A stretch of DNA of 64,000 nucleotides from Anaerotruncus rubiinfantis (lineage in GTDB: Bacteria; Bacillota; Clostridia; Oscillospirales; Ruminococcaceae): positions 1,750,614 to 1,814,613 of the forward strand of contig NZ_FKLA01000009.1 in NCBI RefSeq assembly GCF_900078395.1, in the 5' to 3' direction. The position numbers and the translations under genes were made by a program. Each line of letters starts with the position of its first letter. The first letter of the stretch is position 1. The notes under the pieces were generated by a model that had not been told where the DNA came from, searched no databases, and saw only the letters and a list, made by a program, of their open reading frames with translations. Below are positions 53,763 to 61,966 of this stretch, one piece after another.

Positions 53763-55991
53763 TCATACGCTTACCTGGATCGGCTGTTCCACCCAGGCTT
53801 CAAAATCGGGAATAGAAAGCGGTTTGGAGAAGATATATCCCTGTACCAGACCGCAGCCCGCCCGCTGTAGGAATTTAAGCTGTTCCGGATACTCAACCCC
53901 CTCAGCCACCGTATGGATCCCAAGGTTATCGGTGAGCTCCAGGATTGCGGAGATGACATATTGGGCACGTTTATCAAGATTGCGTTCAAGGAAAAAACTG
54001 CGGTCGAGCTTGAGCGTGTCAACATCCAGCTCTTTGAGAAGACTGATGGAAGAATATCCAAAGCCGAAATCATCCAGGGAGCAGAGGAATCCGGCCTCGT
54101 GGATTCCCTGGAGCGCGGCCTTTATACGCGGAATTTCATTGCGCTCAAACATGACAGATTCGGTAATTTCCAGCTCAATGAGCCCTTCCGGAATTTCGTA
54201 CTGCTGCCTGATTTCATAAAACGGCTTGATGAAATCAGGATTTTGAAAAAAGCGCCGCGAAAGGTTTACAGAGATTGGAAATAGCGGCTTTCCGGAATCC
54301 TGCCGCTTCTTCAGAAAGCGGCAGACCTCCTCGAATACAAACAGATCTACTTTGCAGATGGAACCGTCCCGTTCAAAAACAGGAATAAAATCGGCCGGGG
54401 AGAGGAATCCCTTTGTTGGATGCTGCCAGCGAACAAGCGCTTCCGCGCCACCCACCGAGCAGTCACTCAGCCGTACCTTTGGCTGGAAATAGACCATGAA
54501 CTCCTGATTTTCCAGGGAATGCTCCAATTGGTCGCGAAGTTCCTTGCTGTTTCGAAGCTGAGCCTGCGTTTCCGCAGTATAGAACCCGCAGGTATCGCCG
54601 GATGTGCTTTGCCGTGCAGTGTTTGCGCGGCCCTGCATGGCCCGGATTTCCAACTCCGGTTCATCAATCTGATAAACGCCGCACGAGATTGAAAGGAAAT
54701 AGGGTTCCCTCAGGCCTTCGTTAAAGGCATTGATCCTCTGTTCAATCTGTTTGAAACGGGCGCTGACCGATTCCGGTTCCGCCTTGCCCATCAGCAGGTA
54801 AAAGTTGTCAGCCGCGCCGCGGGCAGCCAATTCTCCAGGTTTGAGCGTTTCAGAAAGCACATGATAGATATAACGAAGTGTATCGTCGCCTTCCTTGCTT
54901 CCAAATTTTTCATTTATAAGCTTGAAATCCCGCACATTGAGCGAGGCCATAAGGAAGGAACCGGGCGGGGATTTATGGATTTGTTCCAGTGCTTCCAGAT
55001 TGAAACGGTTGATGGAAAAGCCCTGGGTAACCGGGTCAACGAATGCAATCTTTTCAAGCAGCCTTTGATTCCTGTGGTATATGAACAGGAGGGTTGCGAT
55101 GAAAATAGCGAACAAAAGGATGATTGCAGCTGTGATGGACACATTCCATGCGATATACTGGAAGACATCTTTTGCAATGACATCTGCGGGAATCAGCGTA
55201 AGCGATACCCAGTTTTGTATCTGCAGAGCGTTATAAGCCATCAGGACATGCTCGCCGCTGATCGTGGTAAAATAGATGTTTCCGTCCCGGCGTTCCAGCA
55301 TGTCCTGTTTCATCTGTTCAATCTGTGTGGAAACAGCATGATCGGCATTTCTGGCAAAGATATCGTCCAACGCCAGAAAAAACTTCAGATCAGGCGGGGA
55401 GATGACAACCTTTCCATATTCGTCGGTGATGCAGGAAACTCCGCTCCCGCCGAAGCTGTTGCTTTGGATAAGATCCTGCATCCGTTTTTTTCCCTGGATA
55501 CAGCCGATGATTCCGGAAAATCGGTTCCCTTCCCGAAGCGGAACGGCGTACAGGAGATTTTGTCCGTCCAGCTGATGGATATAGGGCTGCCCGTCCATCT
55601 GTGCAAGCGCGGAAAAGATTTCTTCCGAATCTTGGTATTCCCCTTCACTCGAGAGGAAAGTGCCGTCCGGCGCCACGGTAAATACCTGGTCAAAACCATA
55701 GTAGCCGGCCTTGCGTCCCAGATAATCAATCCGGGATTCCTGAGTGTCCACATGTGCAAGGCTGTCCGCAATCGAATGCAGATTCAGGACAATTTCAGAA
55801 ATCCGGTGGTCAATGTGTTCCGAAACCTGGTAGGACACATCATCGAGATAAGAAAAGGTGAGTGCTTCCGTTGATGTCCGAAGATGTATGGCATTTCTGA
55901 CTGTTAAGGTGGATATAAAAATAATGATTAATATAAGAAAACAAAACAGTATTAGAACTGTTTTTGATTTTCGGATTTCATTGTGCAGCAT
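53763..55991 (-). CDS. c-di-GMP phosphodiesterase with Cache sensor, degenerate GGDEF and EAL domains
   Basis: 742 residues from ATG at 55991 (GGGAGAAA upstream on the minus strand). Helices at about 11-30 and 287-310 flank an extracellular dCache-like domain. The GGDEF domain (about 320-480) has RGAADNF where GGDEF is required, so it should not make c-di-GMP. The EAL domain keeps all main catalytic motifs: GGAEALVRWQHP, LIELEITESVM, SLDDFGFGYSS, LKLDRSFFL, AEGVEYPEQ and QGYIFSKP. It should cleave c-di-GMP in response to an external ligand. Divergent from the tandem GntR gene. Confidence 0.9.
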   Translation of the reverse strand: MLHNEIRKSKTVLILFCFLILIIIFISTLTVRNAIHLRTSTEALTFSYLDDVSYQVSEHIDHRISEIVLNLHSIADSLAHVDTQESRIDYLGRKAGYYGFDQVFTVAPDGTFLSSEGEYQDSEEIFSALAQMDGQPYIHQLDGQNLLYAVPLREGNRFSGIIGCIQGKKRMQDLIQSNSFGGSGVSCITDEYGKVVISPPDLKFFLALDDIFARNADHAVSTQIEQMKQDMLERRDGNIYFTTISGEHVLMAYNALQIQNWVSLTLIPADVIAKDVFQYIAWNVSITAAIILLFAIFIATLLFIYHRNQRLLEKIAFVDPVTQGFSINRFNLEALEQIHKSPPGSFLMASLNVRDFKLINEKFGSKEGDDTLRYIYHVLSETLKPGELAARGAADNFYLLMGKAEPESVSARFKQIEQRINAFNEGLREPYFLSISCGVYQIDEPELEIRAMQGRANTARQSTSGDTCGFYTAETQAQLRNSKELRDQLEHSLENQEFMVYFQPKVRLSDCSVGGAEALVRWQHPTKGFLSPADFIPVFERDGSICKVDLFVFEEVCRFLKKRQDSGKPLFPISVNLSRRFFQNPDFIKPFYEIRQQYEIPEGLIELEITESVMFERNEIPRIKAALQGIHEAGFLCSLDDFGFGYSSISLLKELDVDTLKLDRSFFLERNLDKRAQYVISAILELTDNLGIHTVAEGVEYPEQLKFLQRAGCGLVQGYIFSKPLSIPDFEAWVEQPIQVSV

Positions 55992-56163
55992 TTTTATTTC
56001 TCCCAAAACATTGTGATTATAATGATAATCATACAGTAACAATAATAACATGGCCTTTCTAAAATCACAATAGTTTCTGACAAAATCAGCCACGGTCCTG
56101 TGATTTCTGATTACTTGCGCTTGACGAAAAAACACGTATAATGAAAGGGACGGAGGTGGTGAA

Positions 56164-57630
56164 GTGGCAAAAAAAACACCCTATACCCAGTGTGAAAAAC
56201 TTTATGGGATGTTGCTGGCGCAAATTATTTCCGGTGTGCGTGTAAAAGGGGAGCTCCTGCCGACCCTGAATGAAATCTGCGCGCAGTACAAGGTAAAGAT
56301 CGGGATCGTTCTGCGGGCGCTGGAACGGCTTGAACAGGAAGGCTATATCCGAACAAAACGGGGAAAACAGGCTGTGGTAGTGTTTGAAAACAGCGAAGCG
56401 GCCCTTCTGCAATATCTGACCCGGAAGAAAGAGGCGCTCAAAGACGTTTTCCAGATCTGGCGCATATTGCTGCCCAATCTCGCAGTTCACGGCGCACGTT
56501 TATGTGAGAAGAACGATCTGGATTATCTGCGGGATCTGCTGCGATCCTATGATGGGGAAACCATAACGGTGGATGAATATACCATCCTGATCCAGAAGTT
56601 CATCGACAGGCTTGTCTCAATGTTTGAAAACCCCATCCTCTCAGACCTGCGGCATCAGTTGACCCTGTTCAGCAAGATCCCTTATACCCGGAGCCCGCAG
56701 GATACCCGCGCCGACTGTATGGATTGGTATCGTGTTTTGGAGGATTCCCTGTTCTGCATCGAACATCACGAAGAATCGCGTTTGATTGTCAATTTTGAAA
56801 AACTGTACCTGTCATATGAAACGCGGATGCTCGAATATCTGGCGATGCTGCCTGAGCCGAATGTTGCGCTTTCGCCAGTGGAGTTTTCCTGGCAGCCCGA
56901 GAACAGTACGCCTCCCCTTTATATTGATATCGCGTTGCAGTTGATTATGCAGATGAGTATGGGGAACATTTCTGACGGTGAACGCCTGCCCAGCATTATT
57001 GAACTGGCAGAGAAGTTCGACGCCTCAGAAATTACCATTCGCGGCGCCATTCGGTTGCTGAACCAACTGGGATTAATCGAGGCCAAAAGGGGAAGGGGCT
57101 GCACGGTTACATTATCTGAAGCGCGGCAGCGGCAGCCGGCCCTGGCCAGCGAGACCGCCAAACAGGGGCTGAAAATTTTCCTCTATACCATGCAAGCCAT
57201 TTTCCTACTTTGCCCAAAACTAGCGGAATTTTCAATGGATTTTATTTTGGATGATGATATCGAAAAAATCGGCGCCTGGATTGAAAATGGAAGCGATGCG
57301 GATATTTTTGTCCAAGGAGGTTCTCCCTTTTTGCAGCTTTTCCTGGACCGTATGCCTTCCAAGACGCTGCGTGATATCGTAAAGCATCTGTGTGATTTGG
57401 AGCGATGGGGATATTTTCTGGTTTTCTGTGAATATAAGGAATACCGGGTCGGCTTTTTTGCACAGCAGATCAGGCTTGTCTATCAGGCCCTTCGTGAACG
57501 GGATATGGTAAAGTTTGGAGAACGGCTGCAGGAAGTATACAGTCTGAATTTTGAAGCGGTGAAAGAGAACCTGCTGCTTTCCGGGATACAAGAGGTTCTT
57601 CCAATCATTTGCCTGCGTCCGCTTCGATAA
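56164..57630 (+). CDS. GntR-family regulator with two HTH domains
   Basis: 488 residues from GTG at 56164 (GGAGGTGG upstream). Winged-HTH domains appear twice: about 8-72 (GVRVKGELLPTLNEICAQYK, then VLRALERLEQEGYIRTKRG) and about 257-322 (GNISDGERLPSIIELAEKFD, then AIRLLNQLGLIEAKRGRGC). Each is followed by a helical region. Tandem GntR HTHs in one chain are unusual, so it may bridge two operator half-sites alone. The start region is divergent from the EAL gene (172 bases between starts), making that gene a likely target. Confidence 0.85.
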   Translation: MAKKTPYTQCEKLYGMLLAQIISGVRVKGELLPTLNEICAQYKVKIGIVLRALERLEQEGYIRTKRGKQAVVVFENSEAALLQYLTRKKEALKDVFQIWRILLPNLAVHGARLCEKNDLDYLRDLLRSYDGETITVDEYTILIQKFIDRLVSMFENPILSDLRHQLTLFSKIPYTRSPQDTRADCMDWYRVLEDSLFCIEHHEESRLIVNFEKLYLSYETRMLEYLAMLPEPNVALSPVEFSWQPENSTPPLYIDIALQLIMQMSMGNISDGERLPSIIELAEKFDASEITIRGAIRLLNQLGLIEAKRGRGCTVTLSEARQRQPALASETAKQGLKIFLYTMQAIFLLCPKLAEFSMDFILDDDIEKIGAWIENGSDADIFVQGGSPFLQLFLDRMPSKTLRDIVKHLCDLERWGYFLVFCEYKEYRVGFFAQQIRLVYQALRERDMVKFGERLQEVYSLNFEAVKENLLLSGIQEVLPIICLRPLR

Positions 57631-57649
57631 CCCTGATTTAGCCAAAACA

Positions 57650-57679
57650 AAAGGAACCAATCCGATAATTGGTTCCTTT
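57650..57679. terminator. Stem-loop between converging genes
   Basis: 12-base arms AAAGGAACCAAT and ATTGGTTCCTTT around CCGATA. T-rich but no long T-run. Confidence 0.6.
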
Positions 57680-57697
57680 GGGCCCGCATATTGGCGC

Positions 57698-58090
57698 TTA
57701 TATGCGGTTGGGCGAAGCACAGCCGGCATTTTTCAGGGCGCGCTGCATCAGCACTTCTTTTCCTTCTTCGGAAAAATAGCAGAGGGCGGCAATGGCGTCG
57801 TTGCGCGCACTTGCCGTAGAAAGCCTGAGACATTGGGAGAAATAAGTGAAAAGCAACGTGTACTCGGTGTAGATGCGGTTGGCTTCCCGCACGCCAAGCG
57901 GCATGAACTGGACATTCCCGTAGTATTCTTTTTGGATAAGCCCTTCTTCGACAAGCTTTTTCAGGCACTTTACAACACTGGCCCGACTGACCTGCAAAAG
58001 ATTCGCGATATCAACTGACCGCACGGCGGCGCCGCCGTTGCTCAATTCATAAATTGCAAGCAGGTACCGAGTGGATGAACTGGATAACAT
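57698..58090 (-). CDS. DtxR-type winged-HTH regulator with degenerate metal site
   Basis: 130 residues. RBS GGGAGG on the minus strand. The HTH (VRSVDIANLLQVSRASVVKC, then LKKLVEEGLIQKEY) is DtxR/MntR-like. The dimerisation helix reads NRIYTEYTLLFTYF where metal-sensing members have an RHR-type motif, and the later CxxEH-type motif is missing. It may bind DNA without sensing metal, or sense something else. Probably controlled from the promoter at 58311-58339. Confidence 0.7.
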   Translation of the reverse strand: MLSSSSTRYLLAIYELSNGGAAVRSVDIANLLQVSRASVVKCLKKLVEEGLIQKEYYGNVQFMPLGVREANRIYTEYTLLFTYFSQCLRLSTASARNDAIAALCYFSEEGKEVLMQRALKNAGCASPNRI

Positions 58091-58205
58091 CAGATTTTCC
58101 TCCCATTCGGAATTCGGGCCGCAAGCAAACCATATTCTCAGGTTTGGGCCCCGTCAGCGCGAGCGCACAGGAAAAAGCGACTGGTGGTTTCGAAGAACGA
58201 GTCAT
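58047..58205 (-). CDS. Small ORF of 52 residues upstream of the degenerate DtxR gene
   Basis: On the minus strand ATG at 58205 follows AGAGGAGGAAATC, one of the best ribosome binding sites in the window. The peptide starts MTRSSKPPVAFSCALALTGP and contains three cysteines. Its 3' end overlaps the start of the DtxR-like gene by 44 bases in another frame. No family recognised. It could be a leader peptide or a small protein; coding status is uncertain. Confidence 0.4.
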   Translation of the reverse strand: MTRSSKPPVAFSCALALTGPKPENMVCLRPEFRMGGKSDVIQFIHSVPACNL

Positions 58206-58225
58206 ATGATTGATTTCCTCCTCTA

Positions 58226-58241
58226 GTTAGTAAACGCTAAC
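58226..58241. promoter_or_regulatory. Second DtxR-like operator (TTAG-N6-CTAA)
   Basis: GTTAGTAAACGCTAAC, an inverted repeat of TTAG. It lies in the leader of the transcript toward the small ORF, about 65 bases downstream of the promoter at 58311-58339. Confidence 0.55.
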
Positions 58242-58310
58242 CAATAAGGAAAAAGAAAAGACGCATCCGTCTTTCTATTCTAATATTATGGTGATCACTA
58301 GTCTGAAATA

Positions 58311-58339
58311 AGATTAGCATATGCTAACCAAATTGTCAA
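58311..58339 (-). promoter_or_regulatory. Minus-strand promoter with an operator filling its spacer
   Basis: TTGACA (58334-58339) is a perfect -35, with 17 bases to TAATCT (58311-58316). The palindrome TTAGCATATGCTAA (58314-58327) lies over the spacer and -10. Both this site and 58226-58241 fit TTAG-N6-CTAACCAA, the half-sites of DtxR-family boxes. A metal-responsive repressor bound there would block transcription of the small ORF and the gene at 57698. Confidence 0.6.
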
Positions 58340-58354
58340 GACCTGACCCAAAAC

Positions 58355-58726
58355 TCATTTTGGGGAATTACCGATGTGCTCACGCAGTTTCTGGAATGTT
58401 TCATCGCTGATGTCATGCTCAATTTTGCAGGCGTCAGCAGCGGCGGTCTTGGCGGATACGCCGAGCGCGGTCAGCCATTCGGTGAGGCAACGATGCCGTT
58501 CATAGATATGTTCCGCAATTTCGCGCCCGGAATTGGTGAGGGTGATCCACCCATCCTTATCCATGATGATATAGCCGTTTTCCCGAAACTGGCTCATTGC
58601 GCGGCTGACACTTGGTTTGGAGAAGCCCAGATGCTGTGCGATATCGATGGAACGGACCAATCCCTTTTCATTTTTCAAAATCAGGATAGCTTCCAAATAG
58701 TTTTCCGCGGATTCGTGAATATTCAT
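58355..58726 (-). CDS. DtxR/MntR-family metal-dependent regulator
   Basis: 123 residues from ATG at 58726 (AAGGAGGAG upstream). HTH with SIDIAQHLGFSKPSVSRAMS, then the metal/dimer helices EHIYERHRCLTEWL and DACKIEHDISDETFQKL, which keep the canonical ligand pattern (E-x2-H in both). It probably senses iron or manganese. The likely operators are the TTAG-N6-CTAA palindromes just downstream, at the promoter of the next gene. Confidence 0.9.
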   Translation of the reverse strand: MNIHESAENYLEAILILKNEKGLVRSIDIAQHLGFSKPSVSRAMSQFRENGYIIMDKDGWITLTNSGREIAEHIYERHRCLTEWLTALGVSAKTAAADACKIEHDISDETFQKLREHIGNSPK

Positions 58727-58822
58727 GAGCTCCTCCTTTGTTGTTAGCCGGTTGAAACAAATTCGTAGGATATAAACAATTTGACCGCGACATTTTTCAT
58801 CATTCTAGCATAGTCTCACTTT

Positions 58823-58851
58823 TTGTTCAAGAGCAGAAATTTTTGCAGAAT
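58823..58851 (+). promoter_or_regulatory. Weak candidate promoter ahead of the structured RNA
   Basis: TTGTTC (58823-58828), 17 bases, CAGAAT (58846-58851). Only partial matches to consensus. Confidence 0.25.
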
Positions 58852-58854
58852 TTC

Positions 58855-58945
58855 TTGACTGCCGCGCGGGGAACCCGGAGCAGCTTCTTCCGTATCTGTG
58901 CCGCCCGGGAAAGCGCATGGTCCCGGCAGTCTGCGCCAGGATGGC
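58855..58945 (+). ncRNA. Candidate structured RNA / leader ending in a terminator
   Basis: GACTGCCG near 58857 is complementary to CGGCAGTC near 58925, closing a stem of 8 pairs around several GC-rich hairpins (for example CGGGGAACCCG). A clean terminator follows at 58946. The shape is that of a small RNA or a riboswitch-like leader. No known family could be confirmed by eye. Confidence 0.3.
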
Positions 58946-58972
58946 AAACGACCCTTTTGAGGGTCGTTTTTT
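58946..58972 (+). terminator. Rho-independent terminator upstream of spoIIIAC
   Basis: AAACGACCC and GGGTCGTTT around TTTTGA, followed by TTTTTATT. Confidence 0.8.
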
Positions 58973-59109
58973 ATTGGGCAAAAAAAGGAGATGAAGAAAA
59001 CGGTTCTGAAATGGAGGGGACAGGCATATCTATATTGCAAAGGACAAGGATGAGAGGACTTCTCCCATCCAGGAAAGAAAAGCCGTGATTCGGCGGATAG
59101 GAGAAAGTT

Positions 59110-59307
59110 ATGGATGTGGATTTGATTTTCAAAATCGCAGCCATTGGCATCATCGTGGCGGTACTCAATCAGGTGCTCATCCGTTCCGGACGGGAAGAGC
59201 AGGCTATGATGACAACTTTGGCCGGGCTGATTGTGGTGCTCATGATGATTATAGTGCAGATCAATACATTATTTGAAACGGTTAAGACCGTGTTTGGGCT
59301 TTACTGA
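59110..59307 (+). CDS. spoIIIAC: Stage III sporulation protein AC
   Basis: 65 residues, two helices, normal length. MDVDLIFKIAAIGIIVAVLN and TTLAGLIVVLMMIIVQI match the family. RBS ATAGGAG. First gene of the second half of the split spoIIIA set; the membrane base of the feeding channel. Confidence 0.94.
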   Translation: MDVDLIFKIAAIGIIVAVLNQVLIRSGREEQAMMTTLAGLIVVLMMIIVQINTLFETVKTVFGLY

Positions 59308-59308
59308 G

Positions 59309-59704
59309 ATGCAGGGCCTGGATATGCTCACGGTCACAGGGCTTGCGGTGATCGCGGTCGCCCTTTCGACAATCTTAAAACAAAAGAATCCGGAATTTTC
59401 GCTGATGATTTCACTGCTGACCGGTATCCTGATTCTTGGGATGATCATTTCCGCAGGCATTCCGCTTTTTGAGCGGATTGAGGCGCTTTTGCAAAAGACC
59501 GGCGCACGCGCCGAATATGTACAAATTCTTTTTAAGGCGCTTGGCATCTGTTTTATCACCCAGATCGCCTGCGATGCCTGCCGGGACTTGGGAGAAACGG
59601 CGGTCGCTTCCAAGGTGGAAGCGGCGGGTAAAATCTCGGTGCTGCTCATTTCGCTTCCGCTTTTTGAACAGATCCTGGCGGTGGTGGGGAGCCTGATCGG
59701 ATGA
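59309..59704 (+). CDS. spoIIIAD: Stage III sporulation protein AD
   Basis: 131 residues from ATG at 59309, one base after the spoIIIAC stop. Several helices, with KNPEFSLMISLLTGILIL and FITQIACDACRDLGETAVASK, typical of SpoIIIAD. Membrane component of the channel. Confidence 0.94.
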   Translation: MQGLDMLTVTGLAVIAVALSTILKQKNPEFSLMISLLTGILILGMIISAGIPLFERIEALLQKTGARAEYVQILFKALGICFITQIACDACRDLGETAVASKVEAAGKISVLLISLPLFEQILAVVGSLIG

Positions 59705-59716
59705 GGGGGTGAACGG

Positions 59717-60871
59717 ATGAAATGGACAGCCCTGGTACTGGCGTTTTGCCTGTTGGTGTTTGGGTTATGCGTCCCGGCCTGCGCAGCGGATCTCGGAAAA
59801 TCCGAACTTGGGGATTATGATTATCAGGCGCAGCTGGATGCGGCAGGGGCGGACGAGCTTTTCGGGAATCTGCCGCAGGATGCGCAGAGTCTGCTTGACG
59901 ATACCGGGATCACTGGAATTGACTATAAGCAGCTGCTGAGCCTTTCCCCGAAGGACTTTTTTCAGGCCGTCTGGCAGCTGGTCCTCGAACGGGTCCGGAT
60001 GCCGCTCACTGTGTTCGGTTCGGTGCTTGGGACGATCCTTCTCTGTGCGCTGCTTGACAGCCTCAAGACTTCGCTTTGGGAAGGGACGCTTTCAAGCGTT
60101 TTTTCGGCGGTTGCAGTCGTCTGCATCGCCACCTCGATCATCGCGCCGATTGTTGACTGCATCACCTCAACCGCGCGGGCGATTCATGACGGCTCAAATT
60201 TTATTCTCGCTTTTATCCCGGTCTTTTCCACGGTGGTGACGGTGAGCGGCCAGCCGGTCACCGCCGGAGCATATACCGCGTTCCTTTTCATGGCCTGCCA
60301 GGTGGTGGCGCAGATCGTTTCCAGCGTGCTGGTACCGCTCATGGGAATTTATCTGGCGTTTTGCATCGCGGGGAGTTTAGCGCCCGGTATCGATGTGAAC
60401 GCGGTCGCACAGGTGATACGAAAAACGGTCTCCTGGGCGCTGGGACTTCTGCTGACCATTTTTGTCGGGTTGCTCAGCTTACAGACGATGGTGGCTTCAG
60501 GAAGCGACACAGTCGTTTCCAAGACGGCCAAATTTTTGATCGGCAGCTTTGTGCCGGTGGTGGGGAGCGCCCTTTCGGACGCGTTCGTAGCCACGCAGGG
60601 GTATATGAAGCTTCTCAAGACCACAGTCGGCGTGTTCGGGGTGCTGGTGGCGGCGATGACCTTCCTGCCGATCCTTTTGCAGACGGTTATGTGGTATCTG
60701 GCGGTGAATCTTTCGTCGGCGCTCGGGGAGATGCTTGGGGTGAAACCGGTGGCGCAGATCTTAAAAAGCGCTTCGGCCACGCTCGGGGTGCTGATCGCGG
60801 TGATCCTGTGCTTCGCGCTTTTGATCATCATTTCGACCTCGCTGGTTCTAATTATTTCAATGGGGGTATAA
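59717..60871 (+). CDS. spoIIIAE: Stage III sporulation protein AE
   Basis: 384 residues with a signal peptide (VLAFCLLVFGLCVPACA) and about eight later helices, including LVPLMGIYLAFCIAGSLAPG and GVFGVLVAAMTFLPILLQ. The size and profile match SpoIIIAE, the large membrane part of the channel. Confidence 0.94.
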   Translation: MKWTALVLAFCLLVFGLCVPACAADLGKSELGDYDYQAQLDAAGADELFGNLPQDAQSLLDDTGITGIDYKQLLSLSPKDFFQAVWQLVLERVRMPLTVFGSVLGTILLCALLDSLKTSLWEGTLSSVFSAVAVVCIATSIIAPIVDCITSTARAIHDGSNFILAFIPVFSTVVTVSGQPVTAGAYTAFLFMACQVVAQIVSSVLVPLMGIYLAFCIAGSLAPGIDVNAVAQVIRKTVSWALGLLLTIFVGLLSLQTMVASGSDTVVSKTAKFLIGSFVPVVGSALSDAFVATQGYMKLLKTTVGVFGVLVAAMTFLPILLQTVMWYLAVNLSSALGEMLGVKPVAQILKSASATLGVLIAVILCFALLIIISTSLVLIISMGV

Positions 60872-60879
60872 AGATAGAC

Positions 60880-61365
60880 ATGGAGAGCATCCGTCAATGG
60901 GCGTTTGGAATCTGCGCGGCCGCGATTGCCTGCGGGCTGGCGCAGCTGATCCTGCCAAAATCGAACATGCAGCGGCTCTTCAATATTACCTCCAGCGTAT
61001 TCTTCCTGAGCTGCCTGCTTTCTCCGCTGGCGCTTGCGCCGATTTCCCTCGATCTGGAGTCAGCGGACGAGATGCAGCGGGAGGTGCAGCGGCGGGCAAA
61101 GAATCTCACCTCGGCGGTGGAGGAGCAGACCGGCGAAATTGCAAGCGAAAGTATCCGGATCGCGGCCGCCGACAGATTGGCCGAAATGGGAATCGAATAC
61201 CAGAAAATTTATGTAAATATTCATGCCGACGATGAAAACGGCATATCTATTAGTGAGTGTGAGGTGGAATTGGACGAATCGTACCTTCCCCGTCACGACG
61301 AAATCCGAACCGCACTGATGGAACGGCTTGGCGTCAATGTACTCATTGGATATCAAAAGGAGTGA
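60880..61365 (+). CDS. spoIIIAF: Stage III sporulation protein AF
   Basis: 161 residues from ATG at 60880. Two N-terminal helices (WAFGICAAAIACGLAQLILP; SSVFFLSCLLSPLALAPIS), then the ring-forming domain (IYVNIHADDENGISISECEV). The open frame continues upstream but that part overlaps spoIIIAE in another frame and is not coding. Ring-building component. Confidence 0.92.
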   Translation: MESIRQWAFGICAAAIACGLAQLILPKSNMQRLFNITSSVFFLSCLLSPLALAPISLDLESADEMQREVQRRAKNLTSAVEEQTGEIASESIRIAAADRLAEMGIEYQKIYVNIHADDENGISISECEVELDESYLPRHDEIRTALMERLGVNVLIGYQKE

Positions 61366-61369
61366 CCAC

Positions 61370-61948
61370 ATGAATGAGCTTAAGAAAGGAATCCTTTTTC
61401 CAGATAAAATCGCAGCGCTGTTTCAAAAGCAAAAAGGAAAGGCCCTTTTTCTCATCGGGATAGCTGGCATGTGCCTGATCCTGCTGTCAGCAGTGCTGCC
61501 GGCCGGCGCGAAGGAAAACCCGGCGGTGGGCGGAGCGCAGCAGACTTCCGAAGCATACATCGAGCAGCTTGAAGGGCGGCTCACAAAGATTGTGGGCAGT
61601 GTGGATGGAGTGGGACGGTGCGAAGTGATGGTCACCGCGGAAAACGGTGTGGAATATGTCTATGCGGTGGAGCAGTCGCAGAATGTAAACCAGGTAAACA
61701 GCTATGAAGGGGATGAGGTAAAAAAACAAACGCAGCAGCAGAATACCGAAGAGAAGTATATCGTTGTGGACGCGGGCAGCGGCAAAAAGGAAGCCCTGCT
61801 CAAAACGCAGAAACAGCCGACGATCCAGGGGGTCGTGGTGGTCTGCGAGGGAGCGGGCAGCATGATTGTACAGGAGCGGGTGACGCAGGTGGTCACCACC
61901 GCGCTCGGCATCCCTTACAATAAAGTTTGTGTTACGAAAATCAGTTAG
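61370..61948 (+). CDS. spoIIIAG: Stage III sporulation protein AG
   Basis: 192 residues from ATG at 61370 (AAAAGGAGTG upstream). One N-terminal helix, then the ring-building motif (LEGRLTKIVGSVDGVGRCEV; VVCEGAGSMIVQERVTQVV). It forms the large ring of the SpoIIIA-IIQ complex in Bacillus. Confidence 0.94.
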   Translation: MNELKKGILFPDKIAALFQKQKGKALFLIGIAGMCLILLSAVLPAGAKENPAVGGAQQTSEAYIEQLEGRLTKIVGSVDGVGRCEVMVTAENGVEYVYAVEQSQNVNQVNSYEGDEVKKQTQQQNTEEKYIVVDAGSGKKEALLKTQKQPTIQGVVVVCEGAGSMIVQERVTQVVTTALGIPYNKVCVTKIS

Positions 61949-61966
61949 TTTGAGGAGGAAACCCGT

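Larger units (their letters stand above)
58727..59109. other. 383-base intergenic region before spoIIIAC
   Basis: It holds the leader of the leftward DtxR gene, a GC-rich structured segment at 58855-58972 and a run-up to spoIIIAC. No protein gene is convincing. A CATATCTA word at 59025-59032 resembles a SigE -10 sequence but a matching -35 is not clear. Confidence 0.5.

Noticed and set aside
58257..58274. Minus-strand terminator in the leader of the small ORF
   Set aside because: A 7-bp stem (AAAGACG/CGTCTTT) with a T-rich tail exists but is too short to call with confidence.
58855..58945. Cobalamin, ZTP or SRP RNA identity for the structured segment
   Set aside because: Only short words match. 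The conserved cores of these RNAs are incomplete or out of order, so no name was given.
59025..59032. SigE promoter for spoIIIAC
   Set aside because: CATATCTA resembles a -10, but I could not find a convincing -35 at the right distance.
60361..60879. N-terminal extension of the spoIIIAF frame over spoIIIAE
   Set aside because: The extension is Arg/Gly-rich, out of frame with spoIIIAE and not SpoIIIAF-like; the family start is MESIRQWAF at 60880.
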